NCBI GenBank assembly: GCA_964034945.1
Contig: OZ035960.1
Location: forward strand, 65,688,470 to 65,752,469
DNA: 64,000 nt
Source of the DNA: Chrysopilus asiliformis
Lineage: Eukaryota; Arthropoda; Insecta; Diptera; Rhagionidae
Direction of reading: 5' to 3'
Shown here: positions 20,938 to 31,567 of the stretch, piece after piece
Numbering within the stretch: position 1 is the first letter of the stretch
Layout of the letters: each line of letters opens with the position of its first letter
Made by a program: the position numbers and the translations under genes
The notes under the pieces: generated by a model
The model's input: the letters and a program-made list of their open reading frames with translations, nothing else
What the model was told of the DNA's origin: nothing
Databases searched by the model: none

Positions 20938-21364
20938 GCATTGCTTGCGTGACCTGGCGCCAATTCTCGCATAAGGAATGCTTCTTTATAAGCCAATTCT
21001 CGCATAAGGAATGCTTCTTTATATACTGGATCCATTCGTTGATAGACATTTGCAAGAATTTCTTGCATTTGTGAAGTGTGTGATTGACCTGTTTGCAACA
21101 AGCGCAAGTTTGCTGGTGGATGGACAACAACGATGACCGTGAATTGAAGTTCTGTTTTTGTTGTCTGTCTTTTCGATTGCCCAAGCTCTCTAATGTATGA
21201 AAGCGAGACTCGAGGAAGCTTATGAAGCTGGATAACTTCTGTAAATCGCGTGGGTCCGTTAGAGACTGCTCATAAAGCCTGTGTGTTTCCCTGTCTAGTG
21301 TCTGAGTTAGGAAATATAGGACTATTGGGTCCCAATTGTCAGTGTGGATTTTTAAATTATTCAA
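20888..21364 (-). pseudogene. BEL/Pao gag C-terminal part
   Basis: 158 codons open. NWDPIVLYFLTQTLD and SFISFLESRFHTLE resemble the DUF1759-type gag region of BEL/Pao. A Cys-rich segment (CACCKQVNHTLHKCKKF, and further RHCFNCNKRHHTLIH in the neighbouring frame) is the zinc-binding part. A 33-bp tandem duplication at 20961-21026 repeats KHSLCENW in tandem. The N-terminal half of gag is missing or unreadable beyond 21364. Confidence 0.75.
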
Positions 21365-21480
21365 TGCTATGTAACAAGGACACCACGAAGCGATCTTGGA
21401 TGTGCGTGGCTGCTCACGCCATCTACCCTTCGTGCCTTGGGGTAGTGTTGTTTGACGAATGCATACCCGAAATCAGGGAC

Positions 21481-22048
21481 TAGTTCAGCCGCAGCAGGTT
21501 TGTGAGTCCTTTTCGTCACAACACTACACCACACAGGTGGGTATGCAAATTATTCGTGATACAAAACAAAAATAAATAAAAAAAATTATATAAAAAAGAG
21601 GAATAAAATCAAGGGGAAAGTGTTAAACGGACGGACTGTGGTAGCGGAGGTAGTGACGGATGGCTGGCCCACCCCTATCTTGAGTTAGTTCTCAATCCAT
21701 TAATAGTTTGACTCGCCATAAGCCAAGCTTCCCTAATTCAAATTCTTTTTACAGATTAACTATGTTCCAAACTCACATTGTTCGTTCATTGTGTCAATCA
21801 CGACTTAACCACTCCCAAAACAGAACATTCTCCCCAGCTTTAAACTTATTTAGACATACTGATTAGCTGATGCGCCATTCGCAAATAAGAATGATAGAAC
21901 TGTGTAAAAAAATTTTTTTTATGTATATTATTAATTATCTAATAATATCACTCATCATCCTCAAGATGACAAAACCCGATATATATTTTTTTTGATTGAA
22001 TGTAAATTTACTTCTTTAATTCATAAGAAAAGAAAACTTAATACAAGT
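21481..22048. other. Spacer; no gene seen
   Basis: AT-rich, no coding signal. It could include the BEL/Pao leader, but no LTR match exists near 15051-15400. It ends at the target site of the next element. Confidence 0.4.
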
Positions 22049-22060
22049 TGGTACGCGTTT
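22049..22060. other. Target-site duplication, left copy
   Basis: TGGTACGCGTTT; an identical 12-mer lies at 29827-29838, directly after the CCTAACCTAACC end of the non-LTR element. Confidence 0.85.
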
Positions 22061-22339
22061 GGTGATCATGGCGACTGCTATGGGGGGGAATCGGCTGACT
22101 ACTGTCAGCCCCGTAACCTGTAGTAGGATCGCCCCCCCACCGCAACTGGGCCGGTCATATTTCGGGTAGTTGTGGGTGTGTAGGGCTGATAGTCGTAATG
22201 GGGCCCGCTCCATTACGATTCGCAAGTGCATGCGTTGCCTCCTCGTGGCGATCACCGGTAACTAGTCTCTCTAGGCCAAAACGCAGGGCTAAAGGAGCAA
22301 ACCTTGACAAAAAACCCCCAATCCAAGGTGGAACAGCAT

Positions 22340-23944
22340 ATGCTGAGGGATGAATGGCTAGAGGGTTATCTAGTCGCGAATATGCGGACTCAGGATACCT
22401 GGCGACCTCCTGTTTTAATCAGCCTTACGCCCGTAAGGGAGCTCTGCGGGCGCGGACCTTCCCCTTCTCGCCTTACTCGTGGGACCAAAAAGAATCCTGA
22501 AACCAAAAACCCTACTTGTAGTGATGTCCAAAGCCCTACCCCTGCCCCAACCCCCTCCACGTCTAATCCTCCTAATCCCACTTCATCGTCCTCCATTCCC
22601 CCAAAATCCTCAAAAACACAGGGTAATAGGGATACCTTTAAACCCTTCTCTTCGTCGGCTTCATCTTTGACGTCTTCAATATCGCTGAGTGCGCTAAATT
22701 TCCGGGAACTTAACAGTTCTCTGGATAGCCTGGACACTCTAGTGGAACTGGAGCAATCAGAGGTGAAGTACAGTGCTACTGAGAGTGCGCTGGAGACCGT
22801 TAAGTCTTCGGAAGACTCTCGTAGTAAGAAACCAAAGCCTACTAAGAGTGCACTGGAGACCGTCAAGTCTTCGGAAGATTCTCGTGGTGCGAATCCAGAC
22901 CCGTCAGGAAGAAAGAAGTACGTCTTCTACAAATCTTCGCAACGGTATCTGGAAAAGATGAAGAAAACTGATCCCGCAGCCTTAAGCGCAAGAGATAAGG
23001 CTCTGATGGCAAAGCACCGGAAGGTAGTAGCATCCTTCGAGAAATCGAGGATTGCCAAACCGGAGGGTGAACCGCCGCTCAGCCTGTCTCTTGAAGCGAA
23101 GGGCAAGCTGATAAAAACCGCAAACCCCCCCGCGCAGGAGGGGAGCGCGGCTAGTAGGAAAATAGGAGGCAATACCAGCAGGCAACAGGCGGTTGCAACA
23201 GTTAGGGCATCTGCCGGACCCTCAAACTCAACGGGAGCTAACGCCAGCACAGGCAAGAGCTCGGTTAAGACCAAGAGGGTGAGATCTCAGGGGGAGGAAA
23301 CGGGCAACGAGCCGAAAAAGGAGAGAACTTCTGCGAGCGTAGGCACTGCCGATGTGGGCACCCCCGACTATCTTAAAGTGGCCATCGTCGATAACAGTGA
23401 TCCTGATGGTAAGATCACATACGATCGGTGGCTGCTCATAGAAGCCAAAATACTTGAAGCACTAGCCGGGGACCCCGAGAAAAGCATTCCTCCAGTCGGA
23501 TGCACTTTCCACGGGGCCGGCTGGCTTAAAGGGGTCAAGGTGGTCATGTGCGACAGCGAGGAGTCCTTGAGCTTCCTCTCCAAAACCATCTCCAGTATAG
23601 GAGAACTTTGGGAAGGGGCCCAGCTACAGGTCATCCCACGCAGTGCACTGCCGCTGAGACCCAAACCTTGGATGTGGATTCCCCCACCGGAACTACCGGA
23701 CGAATCCATATTGAGAATATTGGAAGCGCAGAACCCTGAAATCTCAGTCAAAGACTGGAAGATTTTGAAGTCCCTCAAAGGGGCTAAGGGTAACGGCAAG
23801 GACTACCAGATCCTATTGGATCAAAAGTCCAGCCTATCCCTTGCAAAGTCTTCTGGGACCATTCATTTTGGCCTGGGAACAGTCAGGGTGAGGCTGGAGG
23901 GTCATCATGTTGAACTCGAAGCAGCTGTCAGTGGTGCAGATTAA
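22340..23944 (+). CDS. Non-LTR ORF1 (gag-like RNA-binding protein)
   Basis: The frame is open from 22304; the first ATG is at 22340, giving about 534 residues. The N-terminal third is Pro/Ser/Thr-rich low complexity. A 63-bp near-duplication (about 22783-22908) repeats SALETVKSSEDSR. The middle is basic and Gly/Ala-rich. The C-terminal 200 residues look folded (VAIVDNSDPDGKITYDRW, HGAGWLKGVKVVMCDSEESL, PPPELPDESILRILEAQNP), like a domain common in insect LOA-type ORF1 proteins (DUF4780-like, from memory). No CCHC knuckle is visible. The role in relatives is RNA packaging into the retrotransposition complex. ORF2 starts 38 nt before its stop, in the +1 frame. Confidence 0.75.
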   Translation: MLRDEWLEGYLVANMRTQDTWRPPVLISLTPVRELCGRGPSPSRLTRGTKKNPETKNPTCSDVQSPTPAPTPSTSNPPNPTSSSSIPPKSSKTQGNRDTFKPFSSSASSLTSSISLSALNFRELNSSLDSLDTLVELEQSEVKYSATESALETVKSSEDSRSKKPKPTKSALETVKSSEDSRGANPDPSGRKKYVFYKSSQRYLEKMKKTDPAALSARDKALMAKHRKVVASFEKSRIAKPEGEPPLSLSLEAKGKLIKTANPPAQEGSAASRKIGGNTSRQQAVATVRASAGPSNSTGANASTGKSSVKTKRVRSQGEETGNEPKKERTSASVGTADVGTPDYLKVAIVDNSDPDGKITYDRWLLIEAKILEALAGDPEKSIPPVGCTFHGAGWLKGVKVVMCDSEESLSFLSKTISSIGELWEGAQLQVIPRSALPLRPKPWMWIPPPELPDESILRILEAQNPEISVKDWKILKSLKGAKGNGKDYQILLDQKSSLSLAKSSGTIHFGLGTVRVRLEGHHVELEAAVSGAD

Positions 23945-26900
23945 TCTGCATCATTGTCAGGCGGCGACAGAGGATCTGATGCTTACCCTGACAGAAGATG
24001 ATATCGACGTGGCTTTAGTCCAGGAGCCCTGGTTAGACGGCAATAACAAGATCCTTGGACTGACACCTAAAGGGTATGTATTACATTATAGTAAAACTAA
24101 TGAAAAATTAAGGAGCTGTATTGTCGCCAAGAAAAATATTAACGCTTTCTTTCTAGGTAGCCTCTGCAGCGGAGATGTCTCGGCAATCTTAATTGAGCAA
24201 CGGAGAAGAGAGCAATCTCTGATCATTGATTCAATTTACATGCCATACGAGGAAAGGGATCCACCGGCAAACAAGGTACGCAGCTTGGTAAGTTTTGTCA
24301 GGGACCGCCACCTAAATCTAGTGATGGGATGTGATGCCAACTCTCATCACTCACAATGGGGGAGCACGAACATCAACGAACGAGGTGAGTCTTTATTTGA
24401 GTACATCCTCTACTTGGATCTTGTTATATGCAATCGAGGCAATAAACCAACATTCATTAACAAAAACAGAGAAGAGGTAATCGATATAACACTCGCGACT
24501 AGCTACCGAGACTTGAGGGTTGACAATTGGAGAGTATCCCCTAAGCACTCCTTTTCGGATCATGCTAGGATAGTCTTCGGTATTAACTTCTCAAAGCAGG
24601 TACCTGAACATTACAGGAATGCTAGGAGAACTGACTGGTTTAAATTCTCGGATGAAATGAGGCGGGAGACAGCTGGTCCGCATGGATCCACACCCCTCAC
24701 CGCTTCTTCCATTGAGAAAGTGGTAGGGAAAATTAAACATAGACTTACCCAAGCCTTTAACGCTTCCTGTCCGGTAACACGCAGTACCCAAAGCTCGACC
24801 ACCCCATGGTGGAATGGAGATCTACGGCAACTGCGAGAACAGACTAGAAAACTGTTAATAAGGCAAATTCTACAAAGAGCGAGGAAGCTTGGACCAACTA
24901 CAAGGCCAGCTTCAATGAGTATAAAAAAGAGATTAGGAGGGCCAAGTGGACATCGTGGAAAGATTTCTGTTGCTCAATCGAGGAAACACAAGATGCTGCC
25001 AGACTCCGAAGGATCCTAAGTAGGACTCCTTCGGCCCCGGTGCTCTTGGAAAATCCAGATGGAAGCACGACCGAATCAAGCCAGGAAACACTGGACCTCC
25101 TAATGGATACCCATTTCCCTATAGATTGTCAAGGCAGCAATGGTAGTTATCATGCTCCAAAAATAACGGATAGGGACTTTCGGGTAGCAAATGAGATAAT
25201 AAATGAACGTTCTGTAGCGTGGGCGATACACTCCTTCAGCCCCTATAAAGCAGCGGGCACGGATGGAATCATTCCGGCCATGCTTCAGCACGCGTTGCCT
25301 TTTATCAAATCTTGGTTGATAAAACTCTTTAGAGGTTGCTTGCTAGCCAGGTATATACCGGAGTGCTGGAGAGAAGTTCGTGTGGCATTCATCCCCAAGG
25401 CTGGGAAACGTTGTCACGTTAAACCAAAGGACTTCCGACCTATCATCGTTTTTACTAAAAACACTAGAAAGAGTTATTGATCTTAGTATTAAGAATTCCT
25501 TGGACAGCAGCACAATATCTACGGCCCAACATGCCTACACTAAAGGCAAGTCTGTAGAGACAGCTCTGCACAAGGTGGTGCGAACTCTAGAGGAAACTGT
25601 CCATCACAAGGAGTATGCCCTGGCAGCATTCCTCGACATTGAAGGTGCGTTTAATAACGTACACACAAGGTCTTTAGTGGGTGCACTTAGGGCACACAAT
25701 GTCGACGAGATGCTTACTGAGTGGACAGAGCAGTTGCTCAATAGCAGAACAGTCTCGGCCACCGTTGGTATAAGTAACGTAAAGAGAGCGATCAACAGGG
25801 GAACACCGCAGGGGGGGATCCTATCGCCACTCTTGTGGAATCTAGCTCTGAACGAAATCCTCCTATCGTTACAAGAAAAAGGAATAGAAGTTGTTGCGTA
25901 CGCTGACGATGTGGTCGTTTTGGTAACAGGAAAATTTCTCCCAACACTAAGCGAACTCATGGAATTAGCATTACGCGATATCACAAAGTGGGCGGAGCGC
26001 AATGGTCTTGGGGTTAACCCCTCCAAAACTGAACTAGTGCTCTTCACAAGAAAAAGGAAGGTACCAACCTTTCAACTCCCAAGGATAGGAACAACCCAAC
26101 TCAGTCTCTCTCCTGAGGCGAAATACCTTGGTTTAATTCTGGACTCCAAACTATCTTGGAAAAGGAATACGGAAGAGAGGATGAACAAAGCGTTGTGTGC
26201 GTTCTACGCATGTAAAAAAATGATTGGAAGGAATTGGGGCACATCACCGCGCATTACCCATTGGTTATACACAGCGGTGATCAGACCTATTCTCCCTTAC
26301 GGATGTCTGGTTTGGTGGCCGACCATGAGGGTCAACTGCCGATATCAAACCCTTAATAAAGTACAAAGACTAGCGGCGCTAGGAACCACAGGAGCTGTTA
26401 GATCAACACCAACAGCGGGAATGGAAGCTCTACTGCACCTCATTCCCCTGAATGAGTACACGAGGTGCACGGCTGCTAAGAGTGCACTAAGGCTCAGAGA
26501 GTCCCGACTCTGGAAGCACAGTACCTTCGGTCATAATAGCATCCTTAAAAGCGATGAATGGGGTATCCCGGACTCTACGGATTACTGTATACCTCACCTG
26601 AATATGAATGTGAACTTCTCAGTTTTGATTCCTGAAAGGAGACTTTGGGATCTCGGCAGCGTCATAGACGAGCAAGAGGTCTCGGTTTACACGGATGGAT
26701 CTAAGACTGGAGAAGGCACACAGGGCGGGAGTGTTCTCGGATAACCTTGACCTCCAAAGGAGCTACAAACTGCCTGATGAGAGCAGTGTATTTCAAGCTG
26801 AGGTCTACGCCATAAGTGCGGCTGCAAGCTTGATAATGACGAGAGAACTACCCAGAACAAGGGTTTCAATCTACGTCGACAGTCAGGCGGCAATTAAGGC

Positions 26901-27230
26901 ACTGGAATCATCGACGATCAAGTCAAAGACCTTGTCTAATTGCCGCAGAGCACTCAATCAACTCGGCCTCCGACATGCCGTTAGACTTTGCTGGGTCCCC
27001 GGGCACAGCAACATATGGTATATGGCAATGAGAGAGTTGACGAGCTGGCAAAACTAGGGACCGAAATGGCTCGGTCGAAATGCCGATCGAATGCGCAAAA
27101 AGTATAATTGATAGGAAAGGGGTGAACAACATAAATATCCGTTGGCAAACAAGGAGCGATTGTGTAATCACAAGGTCGCTCTGGCCTAGATTTAATAGGA
27201 ACAGAACCGACACCCTTCTGAGACTCAACA
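23907..27230 (+). pseudogene. Non-LTR ORF2: endonuclease, RT, RNase H (frameshifted)
   Basis: The start is ATG 23907, overlapping ORF1. The endonuclease shows VVQINLHHCQAA, LVQEPWLDG, MGCDANSHHSQWGS and the final SFSDHARIVF. A frame change occurs near 24890 and another near 25440. RT follows with HSFSPYKAAGTDGI, FLDIEGAFNNV (first Asp), NRGTPQGGILSPLLWN and VVAYADDVVVLV (YADD, about 25898-25915). RNase H shows SVYTDGSKTG, then after a frame change near 26720 FQAEVYAISAA, IYVDSQAAIKAL and CWVPGHSNI. Another shift follows at about 27020 and the frame is cut at 27230 by a DNA transposon. In intact relatives this protein nicks target DNA and primes reverse transcription on it. Confidence 0.88.
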
Positions 27231-27505
27231 GGGACGCTATTCTCGGAACGTTTCGGATTTTTCGTTACGTTACGGATTACGAATCTCGCCGAAATGTTTT
27301 TTCCGTAATCTAAATCCGAAACGTTTGAAAGATCGTATTCTGGTCACGAAACGTTTATGTTTCGGAATTATATTCACCATATTCACCACATTCCGAAATG
27401 TACGTAGAATAGAGCTGTCAAAACGGAAATATTTGAATAGTTTTGTTTTGTTTATATTTATTAACTAGTGCTTAACTTGTATTAGAGTAATTTTTCACTA
27501 ATTTA

Positions 27506-28555
27506 CCCCCCAATTCTAGGTAACAGATGTTAAGAGATATCTTAATTTATAATTAAGAGATTTTAAAAGGAATTAGTATTCTGAGTAAGAGATTTTGGTG
27601 GGTTCCGATTTTAGCAAATTAAGAGATTCAACACGATGTCTTCATCTGACAGCACTTATTCATAGACGTCAAATTTGGCTGTTTATTGACCTTAGATTTT
27701 TTCTGAAATCATAAAGTTTTCAAAACTATGGAAATTATCAAAAAAATTGTGTAAAAAAGACATTGCGGATCTTGAAAAACATGTGAATAGTTTTGTATCT
27801 GTTAAGAATAGCTTTCTACGGTATTCAGACCGTTTGAAAGGAAACTGATATAAAAAATATTACGTAAAAATTGAATCGGCAGTTTTTAAGATACACAATA
27901 TCGTTTTTAAATGATTTTGTATAATTTCAGCAACGCGCAAACAAATTTATGGTTAAATAACTCATATAAATATTTCATTTGATAGACATAAAATTAATGA
28001 AGTTGCAGGTATGCGTTGATGTAATTCCAGCCAATAAAAAAATAGTTTTTTGTGTCATTAAAGGTAAACAATTCCACGAAGACACAATATTTCATGAGTT
28101 TTCCAGAAATACTATAAAAAATCTGGTTATTGCAGCTTTTTTCCTCGTCCTCAATGCAATGCAACTTTTTCTACAATTTTCTCCAAAACGGAGAATTTAA
28201 TCGAAAACCTGTCACGTAAAAAACGTCCAGAATACAATTTTACACAACTTGTCTATACATAAAAAAAATTGTTGGAGGCCTCCCCGACACTGATTTTTCG
28301 AGTTTTAAACGCAACACACAAGTTAAGAGGTCGTAAGAGGACATCGGCGAGGTCCTCTTAAATTAAGAGGTTTTTGAGGTTAGAACCGTCTGCTAACTTT
28401 TCCCCAGAATATGAAAACCGTTTACAAAAATTCACCACGAAAGTTAAGAGGTTGACATCTCTTAACTATTATCAGGAATACCAATTTCTATTAAATTTCC
28501 ACTAAAGTCCAGTTAGCAGTTAAGAGGCTCTTATCTATTATGCAGAATTGAGGGG
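27506..28555. mobile_element. Possible nested TIR element
   Basis: The left edge TTTACCCCCCAATTCT and the right edge AGAATTGAGGGGTTAA are imperfect inverted repeats with CCCC(C/T)CAATTCT in common. Just inside both, TTAAGAG/CTCTTAA motifs recur many times. The flanks (TTTA left, TTAA right) hint at a TTAA- or TA-type target, but the duplication is not exact. Confidence 0.45.
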
Positions 28556-28689
28556 TTAATATCAGTTAATAATATTTGACTAGTGTTCAATGTAAGTAAT
28601 AGTGTATTATGAGTGATTTTTGTTTATTTGTTGATTTTAACGTTTGTTATCGTTTGTTAGAAGGAAGGGAGTGGTTTGATTGAATTATT

Positions 28690-28920
28690 ATGTATAGAGT
28701 TATGTAAAATCGTATTCTAAATATATTTTACATTTATAAATTTTACGATATGAAGCGGCGTTTTTGAGACAATTGTAAAAAACTTTCATTTGAATGGCGG
28801 AGGGGGGAAGGAGTGGGCCGATTTTTTCCGTCCAATAACTTAGCCTTATTGTTTACGAGAAACGCAACTATAAAAAATTTCAAGACTCTGGCTCAATCCT
28901 TTTGAAAATTATGGTGTTAC
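28690..28920 (+). repeat. Degraded relative of family M
   Basis: Shared landmarks in order: ATGTAAAATCGTATTCTAAA, a GATATGAAGCGGCGTTTTTGAGA-like block (compare GATAAGATGCACCGTTTTTGAGA in family M), a G-rich segment, AACTTAGCCT, TTACGAGAAACG and TCAAGACTCTGGCTCAATCC. No GACAGACGG microsatellite. Divergence is high, so this is an old copy or a sister family. Confidence 0.55.
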
Positions 28921-29426
28921 TTTTACTTCATACAATAATTCCATTCGAAAATCATTCTTTCGTGAGCGAATTTTAATTTTCTATTCGTATAGAATTTTAA
29001 AAATACGAGAATAGAAAAATAAAATTCGTGAGTGAATGAAAACTAAAATTCTCGTGCTAATCATTTGCAAATGAATCAATGAAAAAGAATTATTCTCCGT
29101 ATTATGCTTATTACACGATTAAAATTATGCCCGCATCGAATAACAATAAACAACGGACGCGAAACGATAACTCAAAGCACACAAACGTTTCGAAAAGTAA
29201 CATCTGGACGTTTCGGATGGATCCGAAACGTAATGTTTTGTTATGTTTCGGATATTTCCGTAATCTAAGTTCGAGAATGCGGTTTCGTGTAAAGTGGTGA
29301 ATTGCTTCGTAATGTTTGAGACGTAATTTGGAGCAATATAGACGGTACGTACACCATATAGAGGTCTTTTTCCACTGCACCACAAACGTTTCGGAAAAAT
29401 CCGTAACGTTCCGAGAATAGCGTCCC

Positions 29427-29704
29427 AGGACCTCCGTAAGGCTACTACAGGCTTAATCACGGGGCACTGCCCCCTTGGGGCTATGGCCAGAAGGTGGGGC
29501 GCGGCCGCAAATGATTTTTGCCGCAGTTGTGGTGACGAGGAGGAGCCGGAGACAGTGAAACACTTACTCTGTGAGTGTCCAGCCCTACAAGCACGCCGAT
29601 ATGGGACGCTTGGGGCCAGATTTTATAGTGGCCTGACGGAGCTTGGCAACCACCCATTCGAGGATATGCTGAGCTTCGTCAACAAGTCGGGCTGGTTCAA
29701 ATAG
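29427..29704 (+). pseudogene. Non-LTR ORF2 C-terminus
   Basis: It continues ORF2 after the DNA element. The frame reads LRKATTGLITGHCPLG, then a CCHC-like zinc motif, CRSCGDEEEPETVKHLLCEC, then ARRYGTLGARF, and stops at 29702-29704 after SGWFK. C-terminal C-x2-C-x(n)-H-x(n)-C motifs are usual in R1/LOA/Jockey ORF2 proteins. The remaining 120 bp to 29826 is the 3' UTR. Confidence 0.85.
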
Positions 29705-29826
29705 GATAAGCTAGGTTGATGAAAGGTCTTATGAGTACCGAAGACATCACAATGGGCCTGTAGGCCTCCGAGTGTAGCGCTGTGCTCACGCCTGGGCGCG
29801 CGCGGTCTTCTCAACCTAACCTAACC

Positions 29827-29838
29827 TGGTACGCGTTT
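29827..29838. other. Target-site duplication, right copy
   Basis: TGGTACGCGTTT, identical to 22049-22060. Confidence 0.85.
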
Positions 29839-31254
29839 AGAGCATTTTATAAATCTTTCACAAAGACAATTATTCAAATTTACTTTAATCTACGTGCGTT
29901 ATTAATAATAATAATAGCAAATTCAAATTAATATAAAAATTAGAAAATTATAAAGTTTTTAAGAAAATAATATTTATAAATCTAGGTTAGTAAGGAATTT
30001 CAGGAATATGGGTTAATTCGATGTAAAATTCGTATACGGGAACTTCCAGGATCCACTGTGTTGTGTGGGTTCAAGGTAAAGTTTTTCTCGCTTTCGCAGT
30101 CTCAATGGCTGGCCACCGGTTCATTTTTTTTCTTCTCCGGATAACGCCTTGGAATAACGAGTGGACTTGGCGGGAGTCCTCGGGCCTCAAGCCGAACAGG
30201 TATGTGTGGACGGAAAATAATAATTGTGGCGTACTTACAAAATTGACCCACGTGTAAATCCGGGGTGTACCGCACAAGGCGGCGGAAGATGTTTGTCGGT
30301 TGGTCAATCGTTGTTGTTCCTCCTGCTTGTTGTTTCCAGCAAGCAGGAGGAACAACAATGATTCGTTGTTGTTTCCAGTACGTCCGTTGAAAGAATGGAA
30401 GGGGTCTTTATCACCTTGTACTTGTCCCAATGGTTAAAGATGGTATCTGCGGAACGAATTCTTCTGCTAACAAGATCTCTGCAACCGACGATATCCTCGA
30501 TGAGCTAGTCGTTCCAAAGAAAAATCATCCTTTCTCCCACGTTGAAACTCCTTCTTCTTCGGTTTTGTCCCCAAAATATAGGACGGATCAAGGTAGCGAA
30601 AACTTAGTGGTTTTCTAATTGCATTTATCAAAACTTAACAAAATAAAGAAAAAAATTTATAAATTGCTCGTCGCGTCCGCTCTATACCAAATCCAAAAAC
30701 CGACCAAAACTTCACTTTTTTTTATTTTTCAACCAACTCGTATTCTGTTCAATCATTTAGATGAAAATAATGTTAGTTATTGTTTAACTACAGCTAGCAA
30801 CATCATTGTTTTTTTGCTCAGCGCGATATCAATAGTGAACAAAGTTTTGAAAATCCATAGAAATATCAAACTACCGTGGAACCCGAATGGGTTGGATTGG
30901 GACATAATTTTTTTTCTGTATTAAGGGAACATAGCGATCGTTACAGCTAAGATGCACTCCTTGATGACGTCATGAAACTTCTTCACTCCGGAAGCAGAAT
31001 TCTCCACCATAGAAGGTTGAGAGAATAATTTGTGAAGAGAAGCGGAGACCAATAGCCCAGTGACGTGGCGTGCTGCTTTCAGTAGGGTGTTTAATATTAA
31101 GTTTCTGTTAAATGATATAGACGTCTACGTCCGGGACGTGATAGACGAAGATCCAATTTTTCCTCGATATTTAATTGAGAAAATGGTTTCTCAAACAATT
31201 TTTCAATTGCGCATCCGCATTCACAAGCCATAATATTAAATTAATTATTTCTCA
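29839..31254. other. Spacer without a recognised gene
   Basis: AT-rich at both ends with a more balanced middle (30060-30610). A 62-codon frame at 30430-30618 (MVKDGICGTNSSANK...) followed by a 101-codon frame has no homology I recognise and no intron or promoter support, so I do not call it. A strong hairpin (30311-30358) is listed separately. This may be the only host-like unique sequence in the window, but that is inference. Confidence 0.4.
30311..30358. repeat. Perfect 19-bp hairpin with 10-nt loop
   Basis: Left arm TTGTTGTTCCTCCTGCTTG (30311-30329), loop TTGTTTCCAG, right arm the exact reverse complement (30340-30358). It extends by AATC/GATT outside one mismatch. The string TTGTTGTTTCCAG recurs at 30366-30378, so the hairpin looks like a templated snap-back insertion. 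Confidence 0.8.
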
Positions 31255-31266
31255 TACACAAAAGCC
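31255..31266. other. Target-site duplication, left copy
   Basis: TACACAAAAGCC; the same 12-mer is at 35956-35967 directly after the ATT-repeat tail. Confidence 0.8.
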
Positions 31267-31567
31267 GACAACAGTTAGCAACACATTGAAGTAAAGACGT
31301 TATTTTTTTGGTTCGATCTTGAAAACTATAATATTAATCGGAAAACGGATAAAAATAAGGAGAATTTGGCTCTCAATCGCAGCTGAGGAATTAGGCGCGT
31401 TTAAAAACAAATATAAAATTATTCGACGCATCTAATATCGTAAATTATAAAATTAAACGGAACCTACTGTCAAACTGGAATCGAACAATCCAACAGAAAC
31501 TCCTTCAAAGAGGCTTCGTCATCTTCTGTCTCCAGATAGTAACAACGAAGAAACAAAAAAGCGTAAA

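Larger units (their letters stand above)
15401..21480 (-). mobile_element. BEL/Pao LTR retroelement with env-like frame, degraded
   Basis: Reading the minus strand from 21364 to 15401 gives gag with a zinc knuckle, an aspartic protease, RT with a YVDD box, RNase H, a BEL-type integrase with its zinc-binding region and C-terminal domain, and then an envelope-like region. The order and the RT and integrase sequence type fit BEL/Pao. At least eight frame changes and several stops break it. No LTR pair could be matched at the two ends, so the outer limits are approximate and the LTRs are probably lost. Confidence 0.85.
27231..29426. mobile_element. TIR DNA element (non-autonomous) inside non-LTR ORF2
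   Basis: The left end GGGACGCTATTCTCGGAACG (27231-27250) is repeated inverted at 29407-29426, and similarity extends to about 33 bp. Flanks allow a 3-bp duplication (CAG, if the TIR starts at GGACGC). On both sides ORF2 is collinear (LLRLNR before, LRKATTGLITGHCPLG after), so the insertion split a working gene. The subterminal zones are rich in CGTTTCGGA-type motifs in both orientations. No transposase frame is present. It holds a second TIR-like element and a degraded family-M relative. Confidence 0.8.
22061..29826 (+). mobile_element. LOA/R1-group non-LTR retrotransposon, full-length but disrupted
   Basis: Bounded by a perfect 12-bp target duplication. The 5' UTR is about 22061-22339, ORF1 22340-23944, ORF2 from 23907, and the 3' UTR ends CTCAACCTAACCTAACC. 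Without the 2196-bp inserted DNA element (27231-29426) it is about 5.57 kb. ORF2 combines an AP-type endonuclease, RT and RNase H, which together with the sequence style fits LOA or a nearby R1-group clade. ORF2 has at least four frameshifts, so it is inactive. Confidence 0.85.

Noticed and set aside
22016..22255. Minus-strand 79-codon frame
   Set aside because: It lies in the 5' UTR of the LOA/R1-group element across its target duplication; no family features.
30430..30924. Possible small gene of two adjacent frames (62 and 101 codons)
   Set aside because: Unrecognised and AT-rich toward the end, with no promoter, splice or homology evidence; kept only as a note in the spacer entry.
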